DNA of 64,000 bases from Kosakonia pseudosacchari (GTDB taxonomy: Bacteria; Pseudomonadota; Gammaproteobacteria; Enterobacterales; Enterobacteriaceae): the NCBI RefSeq assembly GCF_900184035.1, contig NZ_FXWP01000004.1:204008-268007 (forward strand), read 5' to 3'. How positions within the stretch are numbered: position 1 is the stretch's first letter; each line of letters opens with the position of its first letter. The notes beneath the pieces are model-generated. The model was not told the DNA's origin. It was given only the letters and a program-made list of their open reading frames with translations, and searched no databases. Position numbers and translations under genes: made by a program. Of this stretch, positions 9,418 through 17,797 are shown piece after piece.

Positions 9418-12400
9418 TCAGTTGATGGCGAAATAACTGGTATTCAGCATCAAATCCAGCGGCTGCGCCTGCGAAATAATATCCCCGTAGATCAAATCGA
9501 TACCAATTCCCGACAGGGTATCCATCATCAGTGGCTGGTGAGTCGGTCCAGCGATGCTCTTCACGCCCAGTCGCTGGGCGTGGCCCTGAATAATGGTTAC
9601 CATCATCTCGTCCATCAGATTGCCGTGGACGTTGGTGACTAACTCAGGCTCCAGCAACAGGTAGTCGGCCATATGCGGTGTAAGGTGGTTAAACACTTCC
9701 AGATCGTGCCCAATATGGCTGAAAATAATGCGGCAACCCGCATGGCGCAGGCGTTTGAGATTCTCATTAATCGTGTTGCCTTCGCGCATCAGCGCATCGG
9801 CATGAATAATCAGATGCAGCAAACGACCCGGCAGTGGCCCACTTTCCAGCATTTGCAGCAGTTCTGTCACCAGAGACTGACTTGCCAGCCCAACGACGGA
9901 AAGCGGCAGCGCGACGCCAAGGCCTTTACCGGCGACGGCCGTTGTGTGGTTGCGGAAAAATTCGTGAAACACCCGTCTGTCGAGTGCGCGGATAAGTTCC
10001 GGTTCTGACAACCCAGAGCGGAACGCATGCTCTTCCATCACTTCCCCTTCGCTGGTCCACAGACGCAGCGACAGCAGCCAGAAATTGCAGGCCTCCGGCA
10101 CGCGCGGAGAGGCCACACCGCGCGCAATCATCAGCAAATGGTTGTCTTTGATCATGTGCCACTGCTCATCCAGCGACATCATGTTGCGCTCATGCTGCAT
10201 CAGCCCTTGCTGCGCTTCGTAGACGGTCACAATGCCGCGACCATTGTTCTTGGAGGCGTAACAGGCGATATCCGCCTGCGACATGACGTCTGATGCCTGG
10301 TAATTGGTCTCATCAATAATCGTAATCCCGGCGCTGGCGCCGATGCGGTGCAGGCGACCTTCCCACATAAAGTGATAATCATTGATGGCTTCAATCATCC
10401 GCCCGGAAATATAGCGCGCGCTCTCGACATTACAGTCCGGCAGCAGCAGGCCAAACTCATCACCGCCGAGACGGGCGAGGATATCGGTTGAGCGCAACAT
10501 GCTGAGCATCAGTGAGGATATTTCACGTAACAAGGCATCACCTGCGGCATGCCCGGCTGTGTCATTTACTGCTTTAAAGCGGTCGAGATCGATAAACACC
10601 AGCGCGTGTCGCTGGTGGAACTCCTGTACGGTCACCAGCAGGCGCTTGAGATGGTTTTCAAAACTGACGCGGTTCGCCAGATGGGTGAGGGCGTCGTGAG
10701 AGGCGCTGTAGCTGAGCTGGCGCAGCATCTTGCGCGACTCGGTGACATCCTGGATAACCAGCACCGAGCCGATATTTTGCCCGTCCAGCGTGCTTAACGG
10801 CGTGACGCTGTAGTGGATATCGAAGCTGCCGCCGGTGCGACAGTGCAGCACCACATCCTGCTCAATCGCGGTACGCGACATATCGCCGCTATGAATGTTT
10901 TCCATCACCGGACCGTTATCGCCGAAGGTGATGCGCAGCACGGTCAACAAGGGCTGACCAATGGCCTGTTCCTGTGGCCAGCCGCTCATTTTTTCCGCCA
11001 CCGGATTCATAAAGGTGACTTTCATATCGATATCGGTACACAGCACCGCTTCGCCGATGGAATCCAGCGTAATGTGCAGCCGCTCTTTTTCCTGGAACAG
11101 CGCATCGTTAAGCTGTTTCACCTCGGTCATGTCCATATTGACGCCGAGCAGCCGCTCAACTTCGCCGTTCTTATTGAGCACGCGGTTGGCAAGGGTGCGG
11201 ATATGGCGAATCCCCTCTTTAACCGGCACTCTGAATTCCAGCTTGAAGGCGACGCGGGCGGCCAGCGCATCGCGGATAACGCGCTCGGTTTCCGGACGAT
11301 CTTCCGGCAAAATGCGTTCGTACCACAGATGCCAGGTTGGTTTGATATGCGCAGGGACTTCGTACATCTCAAACATACGTTTATCCCAACTGATGATGTC
11401 TGGCTCCAGCTCCCACTCCCAGATACCGATACCACCTGCTTCGTTCGCAAGGGTAATGCGCTCCATCAGGCGCTTGTTCACCCACTCGGTCTGCTTCAGG
11501 TCGTTAATATCTTCTATCTGGGCAATGAAATAGAGCGGGGTGCCATCGGCATGGTGCACGACGGAAACGGCCAGTAGCCCCCAGACCAGATTGCCATTAC
11601 GTGTGTAATAGCGCTTTTCCAGCGAGTAGGTAGGAATGTCGCCGCGAATCAGTTGATCAAGCAGTTCGAGGTCTTTTTGTAAATCTTCCGGCCAGGTGAG
11701 TTGCTGAAAGTTCATTAAACGCAGTTCATCCTGGCTGTAACCCAGAAACTGGCACAGCGCTTTGTTAGCCTGCAGCCACTGCCCATCGGTGCCGACTAAC
11801 GCCATACCAATGGCGGAATATTCCATGGCGTTACGAAAACGTTCTTCGCTTTCGGTAATGTGCTTACGTTCGGCGCGAAAGGCGTACATCACCATAGTCA
11901 TCACGTTAACCGGCAGCAGGATCATCAAAAATGGCAGCCAGGGCGCGTTGGTCATTACGCCGCTTTTCGGCGCGATAATCAGGTTCGGTTCCCGCGCGAT
12001 AATCAACGACACCATCATGACGGTGATCAGAAACACCAGAAACGCTTCCATGCGCGGCAGACGAACCGCACTCCACATCAACAACACAATGACGGCGGTA
12101 AATGGCCACGGTAAATAGTGCAGCGACAGCCAGCTGAGCGTCAGCGTAATGGCAAGCGTCGCCAGCGTTTCCAGCAGTAATTGCGGTTTGCGATGGCGCA
12201 GCAGATAGTGCGGTTTGAATAACAGCCCAAGCGGCACCAGCGCCAGCGCGCCAATGGATTCTGACAACACCCAAATAATAAAGGTACGCAAAACATTTTC
12301 TGGCGGTACCAGCAAACAGATCAGCGCACCGCCGACCAGCGGCGGAACCACTGCGCTGCCAATGGCAAGGCGGATCCAGTCGCCCAGATTTTGCAGCGGG

Positions 12401-12747
12401 TTATACCAGGGCAGCAGTTTACGCAGCAGTACCGCGCCAACGGCCGCTTCAACAATATTGACGGCGGTATAGCGCAGATCGACAAAAGAAACGGAAAAAA
12501 GCAGCACGGTAGCGGCAACATTGCCCAGCGCGCAGGCAAAGGCGATGCCGGGCCACATCTTGCCCGCGTGGCGGTAAAACGCCACGGTCATGATCGCGGT
12601 GGGAAACCAGAGCGGGGCAATGACGGTACCAAAACGGATCAATTCCAGCGAGAACAGGGTAAAGATAAAAGAGAGTAAGCCTAAACTGAGGAGCCGCAGT
12701 CCAGGATAGGGTGTGGTAACCAAAACGCGCTGGTGTTGTTTCTTCAT
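9418..12747 (-). CDS. yegE: YegE (DgcE), multi-domain diguanylate cyclase
   Basis: Inner-membrane diguanylate cyclase that feeds c-di-GMP to the curli and biofilm control hub in E. coli. The 1109 residues (E. coli 1105) are arranged as follows. A MASE1 membrane sensor of about eight segments covers ~15-300. Three PAS/PAC repeats follow, from about 305 to 680; EERFRNAMEYSAIGMALV opens the first. The cyclase domain has an intact GGDEF at residues 761-765, and a C-terminal EAL-like domain follows. In that last domain EAL is replaced (the segment reads NFWLLSLRLW) and the metal ligands are not recognisable, so phosphodiesterase activity is unlikely, as in the E. coli protein. Its start faces udk across 353 bases. 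Confidence 0.95.
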   Translation of the reverse strand: MKKQHQRVLVTTPYPGLRLLSLGLLSFIFTLFSLELIRFGTVIAPLWFPTAIMTVAFYRHAGKMWPGIAFACALGNVAATVLLFSVSFVDLRYTAVNIVEAAVGAVLLRKLLPWYNPLQNLGDWIRLAIGSAVVPPLVGGALICLLVPPENVLRTFIIWVLSESIGALALVPLGLLFKPHYLLRHRKPQLLLETLATLAITLTLSWLSLHYLPWPFTAVIVLLMWSAVRLPRMEAFLVFLITVMMVSLIIAREPNLIIAPKSGVMTNAPWLPFLMILLPVNVMTMVMYAFRAERKHITESEERFRNAMEYSAIGMALVGTDGQWLQANKALCQFLGYSQDELRLMNFQQLTWPEDLQKDLELLDQLIRGDIPTYSLEKRYYTRNGNLVWGLLAVSVVHHADGTPLYFIAQIEDINDLKQTEWVNKRLMERITLANEAGGIGIWEWELEPDIISWDKRMFEMYEVPAHIKPTWHLWYERILPEDRPETERVIRDALAARVAFKLEFRVPVKEGIRHIRTLANRVLNKNGEVERLLGVNMDMTEVKQLNDALFQEKERLHITLDSIGEAVLCTDIDMKVTFMNPVAEKMSGWPQEQAIGQPLLTVLRITFGDNGPVMENIHSGDMSRTAIEQDVVLHCRTGGSFDIHYSVTPLSTLDGQNIGSVLVIQDVTESRKMLRQLSYSASHDALTHLANRVSFENHLKRLLVTVQEFHQRHALVFIDLDRFKAVNDTAGHAAGDALLREISSLMLSMLRSTDILARLGGDEFGLLLPDCNVESARYISGRMIEAINDYHFMWEGRLHRIGASAGITIIDETNYQASDVMSQADIACYASKNNGRGIVTVYEAQQGLMQHERNMMSLDEQWHMIKDNHLLMIARGVASPRVPEACNFWLLSLRLWTSEGEVMEEHAFRSGLSEPELIRALDRRVFHEFFRNHTTAVAGKGLGVALPLSVVGLASQSLVTELLQMLESGPLPGRLLHLIIHADALMREGNTINENLKRLRHAGCRIIFSHIGHDLEVFNHLTPHMADYLLLEPELVTNVHGNLMDEMMVTIIQGHAQRLGVKSIAGPTHQPLMMDTLSGIGIDLIYGDIISQAQPLDLMLNTSYFAIN

Positions 12748-13100
12748 TACCGCTTAATCCGCAAGCCCTGTGCCGTCCGGAACAGAGTCCGACGAATGAA
12801 ATTTGAAATTTGGATTATGCTAGTACAAACAATTTACAATTCCTATGCCGGGCGCTCATAATTTGACATCATAGTGTTATTAATTACTTAGTGGATGAAT
12901 AAAACGCGTATCGCGCTCCATTTTTGAGCGGTTTGCTTTGCGAATAATGCGTTTTGCGGGTAAAAAATGGCGACTTTTTAGCACACCTGAATCCCGTGTC
13001 TATTCGACTGGTATCGTGACGGTGAAATCCCTATAATTGCGGCGTTTGACGCTCTGGCGTCGCCCTTCCTTTACATCCAGGTTATCAGGTCGCTAAATTT
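12748..13100. other. Divergent yegE-udk control region
   Basis: This 353-base gap holds no credible gene. On the minus strand a region near 12800-12850 reads TTGTAA, 14 bases, CATAAT, a possible but short-spaced promoter for yegE. The yegE-proximal half is AT-rich, while 12900-13000 contains the T/G-rich block AAAACGCG/GCGTTTTGCGGG. The plus-strand promoter candidate for udk is listed separately. No riboswitch or small RNA was recognised. Confidence 0.5.
13009..13037 (+). promoter_or_regulatory. Candidate sigma-70 promoter of udk
   Basis: A perfect -10 hexamer TATAAT at 13032-13037 is preceded at 17-base spacing by TGGTAT, a poor -35. It would give a leader of about 55 bases before the udk ATG. 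The -10 is convincing, the -35 is not. Confidence 0.5.
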
Positions 13101-13742
13101 ATGACTGATCAGTCTCATCAGTGCGTCATTATCGGCATCGCCGGCGCATCCGCTTCAGGTAAAAGCCTTATTGCCAGCACGCTTTACCGCGAACTGCGCG
13201 AACAGGTAGGTGATGAACATATTGGCGTTATTCCCGAAGACAGTTACTACAAAGATCAAAGCCATCTGTCGATGGAAGAACGTGTTAAAACCAACTATGA
13301 CCATCCGAGCGCGATGGATCACAGCCTGTTATTCCAGCATTTAGAATCACTTAAACGCGGCGAAGCCATTGAGTTACCGGTTTATAGCTACGTAGAACAT
13401 ACCCGTACGCAAGAAACCATTCGCATTGAAGCCAAAAAAGTCATCATTCTGGAAGGGATCCTGCTGCTGACCGATTCACGCCTGCGCGATGCAATGAACT
13501 TCTCTATTTTCGTCGATACGCCGCTGGATATCTGCCTGATGCGCCGTATTAAACGTGACGTTAACGAGCGTGGCCGTTCAATGGATTCGGTCATGGCACA
13601 ATACCAAAAAACCGTGCGTCCAATGTTCCTGCAGTTTATTGAACCCTCCAAACAGTACGCCGATATTATCGTGCCGCGCGGCGGTAAAAACCGCATCGCC
13701 ATTGATATTCTGAAAGCCAAAATCAGCCAATTCTTTGAGTAA
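13101..13742 (+). CDS. udk: Uridine/cytidine kinase
   Basis: Pyrimidine salvage enzyme that phosphorylates uridine or cytidine with GTP or ATP to give UMP or CMP in the cytosol. The 213 residues equal the E. coli length. The Walker A loop [11 protein letters not shown] spans residues 12-22. PEDSYYKD (~45-52) is the substrate-binding segment with the catalytic Asp. [11 protein letters not shown] and [10 protein letters not shown] follow as family signatures, and the lid region holds [12 protein letters not shown]. It is the first of a udk-dcd-asmA series on the plus strand with an 86-base gap to dcd. That gap carries a hairpin that may tune read-through. Confidence 0.97.
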   Translation: MTDQSHQCVIIGIAGASASGKSLIASTLYRELREQVGDEHIGVIPEDSYYKDQSHLSMEERVKTNYDHPSAMDHSLLFQHLESLKRGEAIELPVYSYVEHTRTQETIRIEAKKVIILEGILLLTDSRLRDAMNFSIFVDTPLDICLMRRIKRDVNERGRSMDSVMAQYQKTVRPMFLQFIEPSKQYADIIVPRGGKNRIAIDILKAKISQFFE

Positions 13743-13780
13743 TAATGTTAGGCTGTCACCGTTCGTATTAATTTGTCCGA

Positions 13781-13801
13781 CCCCTGAGGCGCGCTCAGGG
13801 G
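13781..13801 (+). terminator. Hairpin between udk and dcd (possible attenuator)
   Basis: A perfect 8-bp stem CCCCTGAG/CTCAGGGG closes a 5-base loop. No T-run follows (TATGCCGC), so full termination is not expected. It could be a partial terminator or an mRNA end stabiliser. Confidence 0.45.
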
Positions 13802-13828
13802 TATGCCGCATCAAAAGGAGAATGTGCC

Positions 13829-14410
13829 ATGCGTCTTTGTGACCGAGATATTGAAGCCTGGTTGAACGACGGTCGGCTCGCGATTAACCCGCGCCCGCCG
13901 GTTGAGCGTATTAACGGTGCGACGGTTGATGTCCGCCTGGGCAACAAATTCCGCACATTCAGCGGGCACACGGCGGCGTTTATCGATCTCAGCGGCCCGA
14001 AACATGAAGTCAGCGCCGCGCTTGACCGGGTGATGAGTGATGAAATTGTGCTGGCAGACGGCGACGCTTTTTACCTGCACCCGGGGGAACTGGCGCTGGC
14101 GGTGACGTATGAGTCCGTCACGTTGCCTGCGGATTTGGTCGGCTGGCTGGATGGCCGCTCTTCGCTGGCGCGTCTGGGTCTGATGGTGCACGTTACCGCG
14201 CACCGTATCGATCCCGGCTGGTCCGGTTGCATCGTGCTGGAGTTCTATAATTCAGGCAAACTCCCGCTGGCATTGCGTCCAGGCATGTTGATTGGCGCGT
14301 TGAGCTTCGAGCCGCTCTCCGGCCCGGCAGAACGTCCTTATAACCGCCGTGAAGATGCGAAATATCGTGATCAGCAAGGCGCGGTCGCCAGCCGTATTGA
14401 TAAAGACTGA
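13829..14410 (+). CDS. dcd: dCTP deaminase
   Basis: Homotrimeric cytosolic enzyme that deaminates dCTP to dUTP and so supplies most dUMP for thymidylate synthesis. The 193 residues equal E. coli. Signature segments are [24 protein letters not shown] (listed here as two halves, [11 protein letters not shown] and [13 protein letters not shown]) and [10 protein letters not shown], where the Glu at residue 138 is the general base. The C-terminal ...[11 protein letters not shown] closes over the triphosphate. AAGGAG lies 8 bases before the ATG. Its stop is 25 bases from asmA, so the two are probably co-transcribed. Confidence 0.97.
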   Translation: MRLCDRDIEAWLNDGRLAINPRPPVERINGATVDVRLGNKFRTFSGHTAAFIDLSGPKHEVSAALDRVMSDEIVLADGDAFYLHPGELALAVTYESVTLPADLVGWLDGRSSLARLGLMVHVTAHRIDPGWSGCIVLEFYNSGKLPLALRPGMLIGALSFEPLSGPAERPYNRREDAKYRDQQGAVASRIDKD

Positions 14411-14435
14411 GTGAAGTAGACCTACTGAGGACGCC

Positions 14436-16286
14436 ATGAGAAGAGTGTTAACCACGCTGATGATCCTGTTGGTCGTGCTGGTAGCCGGCCTTTCGGCGCT
14501 GGTACTGCTGGTCAATCCCAACGATTTTCGCGCTTATATGGTGCGTCAGGTTGAAGCCCGTAGCGGTTATCAATTGCAGCTTGATGGCCCGCTGCGCTGG
14601 CATGTCTGGCCGCAGCTTAGCATTCTCTCAGGGCGGATGACCTTAACCGCTCCCGGTGCGCAGACGCCGGTGGTCGCAGCCGACAATATGCGCCTTGACG
14701 TGAATCTCTGGCCGCTGCTTTCGCACCAGTTACACGTCAAACAGGTGATGCTGAAAGGCGCGGTTATCCAGTTAACGCCGCAAAGCGCCGCTGCGCCGCA
14801 AAAAGGCGCTCCCGTGGCACCGCGTGAAAACAACCTGCCGCAGGTGGAAGGGGATCGCGGCTGGTCATGGGATATTGCCAGCCTGCAAGTGGTTGATAGC
14901 CTGCTGGTATTCCAGCACGATGATGATGAACAACTGACGGTGCGCGATATTCGCCTGCAAATGGAGCAGGATTCGTTGCACCAGGCAAAGCTTGATTTCG
15001 CCGGGCGCATTAACCGCAATCAACGTGATTTAACCCTCTCTTTCAGCGCGCAAGTTGATGCCCGCGACTATCCGCATAACCTCACCGCCGCTGTTGATAA
15101 CCTGAAATGGCAATTGCAGGGCGGCGATGTCCCGACGCAGGGAATCGAAGGGGAAGGGCGCTTACAGGCGCAGTGGCAACGTGCGCAGCAACGCCTGACG
15201 CTCAATGATCTGAGCCTGCGCGCGAACGACACCGCGCTTACCGGTAACGGCAGCGTGACGTTTGGCAACCTGCCGGTGTGGGCGCTCGATTTACAGTTTG
15301 ATTCTCTCAACCTTGATAATTTGTTACCGCCGGAGCAGACCGCCGATAACAGCGGTTCGCCGCAGCAGCAAGGGCAGGCGCAAAACCGCCTGCCGCGCCC
15401 GGTTATCTCCACCAGTCTGGATGCGCCGGAGTACAACGGGTTACGCAGTTTTACCGCACAGATTGGCATTCGTGCGAAAAGCGTGCGCTGGCGCGGTATG
15501 CAGTTTGCGGATGTGGTGGGGCAATTCAACAATAATGCCGGTTTGCTGTCGATTCCCACCTTGCAAGGCAAAATGGGCAACGGAGAGATCTCGCTACCTG
15601 GCGAGCTGGATGTGCGCGGTGAGGGCTCCCTTGCGACCTTCCAGCCAAAACTGGATAACGTTGAAATTGGCACCATCCTGAAAGCCTTTAATTACCCGAT
15701 TGCCCTGACGGGCAGCCTGAGCATGGCGGGGGATTTCTCCGGGCCAAATATTGATGCCGAGGATTTCCGCCGCCACTGGCAGGGTGAGGCGCACGTCGAT
15801 TTGAAAAACAGTCGTATGGAAGGGCTCAACTTCCAGCAACTGGTGCAGCAGGCCGTGGCGCGCAGCAGCGATGTACAGGCGCAGGAAAACTACGATAACG
15901 CCACGCGCCTTGATAGCTTCACCAGTGATGTGTCGCTGGATAAAGGGTTGATGAAATTCAGTGATATGCAGGGCAGTTCTGCGCTGCTGTCGCTTACCGG
16001 GGAAGGCGAAATGGATCTGCTGAAAGAGCAGGCCGATACCCGCTTTGAAGTGCGTGTCATGGAAGGCTGGAAAGGGCAGAGCGAGCTTATCGATTTCCTG
16101 AAAAATACCCCGGTTCCACTGCGCGTATACGGTAAATGGCAGGCGCTCAACTACAGCCTGCAAGTGGATCAATTGCTGCGTAAACATCTGCAGGATGAAG
16201 CGAAACGCCGGTTAAATGACTGGGCGGATCGCAATAAAGATCGCCAGAGCGGCAAAGATGTGAAAAAACTGCTCGAGAAGATGTAA
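14436..16286 (+). CDS. asmA: AsmA, inner-membrane anchored periplasmic AsmA-like protein
   Basis: The 616 residues (E. coli 617) start with one N-terminal membrane helix (~5-25, LMILLVVLVAGLSALVLLV). A long periplasmic beta-rich domain follows, with the AsmA family N-terminal segment VNPNDFRAYMVRQVEARSGY and the conserved C-terminal AsmA_2 region (LKNSRMEGLNFQQLVQ, ~450-465). The tail is charged (KDRQSGKDVKKLLEKM). AsmA was found through suppressors of OmpF assembly mutants. The wider family is thought to form bridge-like lipid transporters, and this assignment is from family knowledge. It ends the udk-dcd-asmA series and converges on the Nudix gene with a shared terminator hairpin. Confidence 0.95.
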   Translation: MRRVLTTLMILLVVLVAGLSALVLLVNPNDFRAYMVRQVEARSGYQLQLDGPLRWHVWPQLSILSGRMTLTAPGAQTPVVAADNMRLDVNLWPLLSHQLHVKQVMLKGAVIQLTPQSAAAPQKGAPVAPRENNLPQVEGDRGWSWDIASLQVVDSLLVFQHDDDEQLTVRDIRLQMEQDSLHQAKLDFAGRINRNQRDLTLSFSAQVDARDYPHNLTAAVDNLKWQLQGGDVPTQGIEGEGRLQAQWQRAQQRLTLNDLSLRANDTALTGNGSVTFGNLPVWALDLQFDSLNLDNLLPPEQTADNSGSPQQQGQAQNRLPRPVISTSLDAPEYNGLRSFTAQIGIRAKSVRWRGMQFADVVGQFNNNAGLLSIPTLQGKMGNGEISLPGELDVRGEGSLATFQPKLDNVEIGTILKAFNYPIALTGSLSMAGDFSGPNIDAEDFRRHWQGEAHVDLKNSRMEGLNFQQLVQQAVARSSDVQAQENYDNATRLDSFTSDVSLDKGLMKFSDMQGSSALLSLTGEGEMDLLKEQADTRFEVRVMEGWKGQSELIDFLKNTPVPLRVYGKWQALNYSLQVDQLLRKHLQDEAKRRLNDWADRNKDRQSGKDVKKLLEKM

Positions 16287-16295
16287 GCGAGACAG

Positions 16296-16327
16296 TTTGC
16301 CGGGTGGACGCGCCGCCACCCGGCAAA
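16296..16327. terminator. Bidirectional terminator between asmA and the Nudix gene
   Basis: A perfect 12-bp inverted repeat TTTGCCGGGTGG/CCACCCGGCAAA encloses an 8-base loop. A GC-rich stem flanked by AAA on one side and TTT on the other works in both directions, which suits the convergent genes either side. Confidence 0.75.
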
Positions 16328-16332
16328 GCAAT

Positions 16333-16917
16333 TTACAAAATGCCTGCCAGCGCCAGGTGCTGTAACAGCATAATGGTTTTGCCGTCAGCAATCTCACCGC
16401 TGCGGATAGCCGCCAGTGCCGCGGCGAAATCCATCTCCACGACTTCGATATCCTCGCCTTCCTCTGCTAAACCGCCGCCATCACCGATGCGGCGGCTGTC
16501 ATCATATTCGGCGATAAAAAAGTGCAATTTTTCGCTGACCGAACCGGGGCTCATCCACGCTTCAAACACCTTTTGCACCTGCTCAAGCCGATAACCGGTT
16601 TCCTCTTCTGCTTCCTGTTTTATACGCGCTTCCGCGGCAAGTTCATCCAGTAAACCGGCTGCCGCTTCCAGTAAAAAGCCGCTGTGCTGGTTAACGAACA
16701 GCGGCAAACGAAACTGCCGGGTGAGGATCACGCTGCGTTTGCTCGCGTTATACAGCAGGATCACCGCGCCGTTGCCGCGATCGTAAACTTCGCGGCTCTG
16801 GCGCTGCCATTCACCGTCTCTGCGGCGAAAATCAAAGGTGTACTTCGTCAGTTTGCCCCAGTCTTCGGATAAGGGTTTGGTCGCAACAATGCGTACTTGT
16901 GCATTTTCAGATGGCAT
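16333..16917 (-). CDS. NudK-like Nudix hydrolase (probable nucleotide-sugar pyrophosphatase)
   Basis: Cytosolic Nudix hydrolase of 194 residues. It resembles E. coli NudK (YffH, 191 residues, GDP-mannose pyrophosphatase) along its length. Shared features are SREVYDRGNGAVILLYN (~40-56), the core Nudix helix with EAEEETGY (~100-107), EAWMSPGSVSEKLHFFIAEY (~117-136) and the C-terminal IRSGEIADGKTIMLL. NudK cleaves GDP-mannose to GMP and mannose 1-phosphate. E. coli has no Nudix gene at this position, between asmA and yegH. It is divergent from a DeoR-type gene over an 83-base control region. Substrate is inferred; an ADP-ribose or ADP-sugar activity is possible. Not the same gene as gmm at 31142, which is a different Nudix branch. 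Confidence 0.85.
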   Translation of the reverse strand: MPSENAQVRIVATKPLSEDWGKLTKYTFDFRRRDGEWQRQSREVYDRGNGAVILLYNASKRSVILTRQFRLPLFVNQHSGFLLEAAAGLLDELAAEARIKQEAEEETGYRLEQVQKVFEAWMSPGSVSEKLHFFIAEYDDSRRIGDGGGLAEEGEDIEVVEMDFAAALAAIRSGEIADGKTIMLLQHLALAGIL

Positions 16918-16949
16918 ATTGGCTCCTCAGGACGTAAGATTGCATCTTA

Positions 16950-16986
16950 TCGTGCATTTTCGTGCATTAACAAGTAATTTCGTGCA
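16950..16986. promoter_or_regulatory. Three phased TCGTGCA repeats, probable operator for the adjacent DeoR-type regulator
   Basis: TCGTGCA occurs at 16950-16956, 16960-16966 and 16980-16986, all on the plus strand, with starts 10 and 20 bases apart. All copies therefore face the same side of the helix. Each is followed by A/T and preceded mostly by T. Tandem direct repeats at helical spacing in the promoter of the regulator gene are typical of DeoR-family autoregulation. The array lies between the divergent Nudix and deoR-type starts, so it could control both. Confidence 0.6.
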
Positions 16987-17000
16987 ATCAGGAGCACCTC

Positions 17001-17756
17001 ATGCTGACCTCACAACGCAAACAACTGATCCTTGCCCGCCTCGCTGAAGAGGGGCAGGTGCTGTCAAAAAATCTCAGTGAGCAATTCGGCATTTCAGAAG
17101 ATACCGTGCGCCGCGACTTGCGCGAACTGGCGGCTGAAGGGCGTTTGCAGCGGGTTCACGGCGGCGCGTTACCGGCATCGGCTGCGGTGGTCACGTTTTC
17201 CGAGCGACAAACATTGCAATTGGATGCCAAGCGGCGGATCGCGCAGAAAGGGGCTGAGCTGGTATCGCCCGGGCAAGTGGTGATGATTGATGGTGGCACC
17301 ACCACCAGTGAGTTAATCCGCTTTTTCCCTGAAGATCTGCGCATTACCGTCGTCACCCACAGCCCAGGTATCGCTGTCGGGCTGGCACAACATCCATTTA
17401 TTAATGTGGTGATGATTGGCGGCCAGCTTTATAAACACTCTATCGTCAATGTCGGCGCGGCGGCGCTGGAGGGAATTGCTCGCGTGCGCGCCGATCTTTT
17501 TTTTATGGGAGTGACCGGCGTGCACGTTGAGGCGGGTTTAAGCACCGGTGATTTCGAAGAGTCGCGTATCAAGCATGCCATGGCGCAAAGGGCGGCGGAG
17601 ACAGTGGTGCTGGCCTCACCGGAAAAATTAAACACCGCCTCACCGTGGGTGATCGGCGATATCGGGCTTATCAATACGCTGGTGGTTGATGCGCAAACCG
17701 ATGCGCGCACACTGGAGCCGTTTGCCCGGCGTGGTATTGCGGTTGTTAAAGCGTAG
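17001..17756 (+). CDS. DeoR-family transcriptional regulator
   Basis: The 251-residue protein has the N-terminal DeoR winged helix (residues 1-60; LSEQFGISEDTVRRDLREL is the recognition part and RLQRVHGGALP the wing). A C-terminal DeoRC sugar-phosphate sensing domain follows, with IDGGTTTSELIRFFP (~95-109), GGQLYKHSIVNVGAAA and DLFFMGVTGV. These regulators are usually repressors released by a phosphorylated sugar. No sugar catabolic gene is next to it, so the divergent Nudix hydrolase is the obvious local target, with itself. AGGAG stands 7 bases ahead of the ATG. Not present at this site in E. coli. The effector is unknown. Confidence 0.9.
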   Translation: MLTSQRKQLILARLAEEGQVLSKNLSEQFGISEDTVRRDLRELAAEGRLQRVHGGALPASAAVVTFSERQTLQLDAKRRIAQKGAELVSPGQVVMIDGGTTTSELIRFFPEDLRITVVTHSPGIAVGLAQHPFINVVMIGGQLYKHSIVNVGAAALEGIARVRADLFFMGVTGVHVEAGLSTGDFEESRIKHAMAQRAAETVVLASPEKLNTASPWVIGDIGLINTLVVDAQTDARTLEPFARRGIAVVKA

Positions 17757-17774
17757 GAAAGCAGGCGGGAAATA

Positions 17775-17792
17775 GCCGGGGCGAACCCCGGC
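17775..17792. terminator. Terminator hairpin between the DeoR-type gene and yegH
   Basis: A 7-bp perfect stem GCCGGGG/CCCCGGC with tetraloop CGAA lies in the 41-base gap between these convergent genes. ATGTTTTA follows on the plus strand and TATTTCCC on the minus strand, so it may serve both. Confidence 0.6.
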
Positions 17793-17797
17793 ATGTT

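Noticed and set aside
16333..16917. Calling the Nudix gene gmm or nudD
   Set aside because: It has a normal EExxGY-type Nudix core and NudK-like flanks, while the true gmm with its altered box is at 31142.
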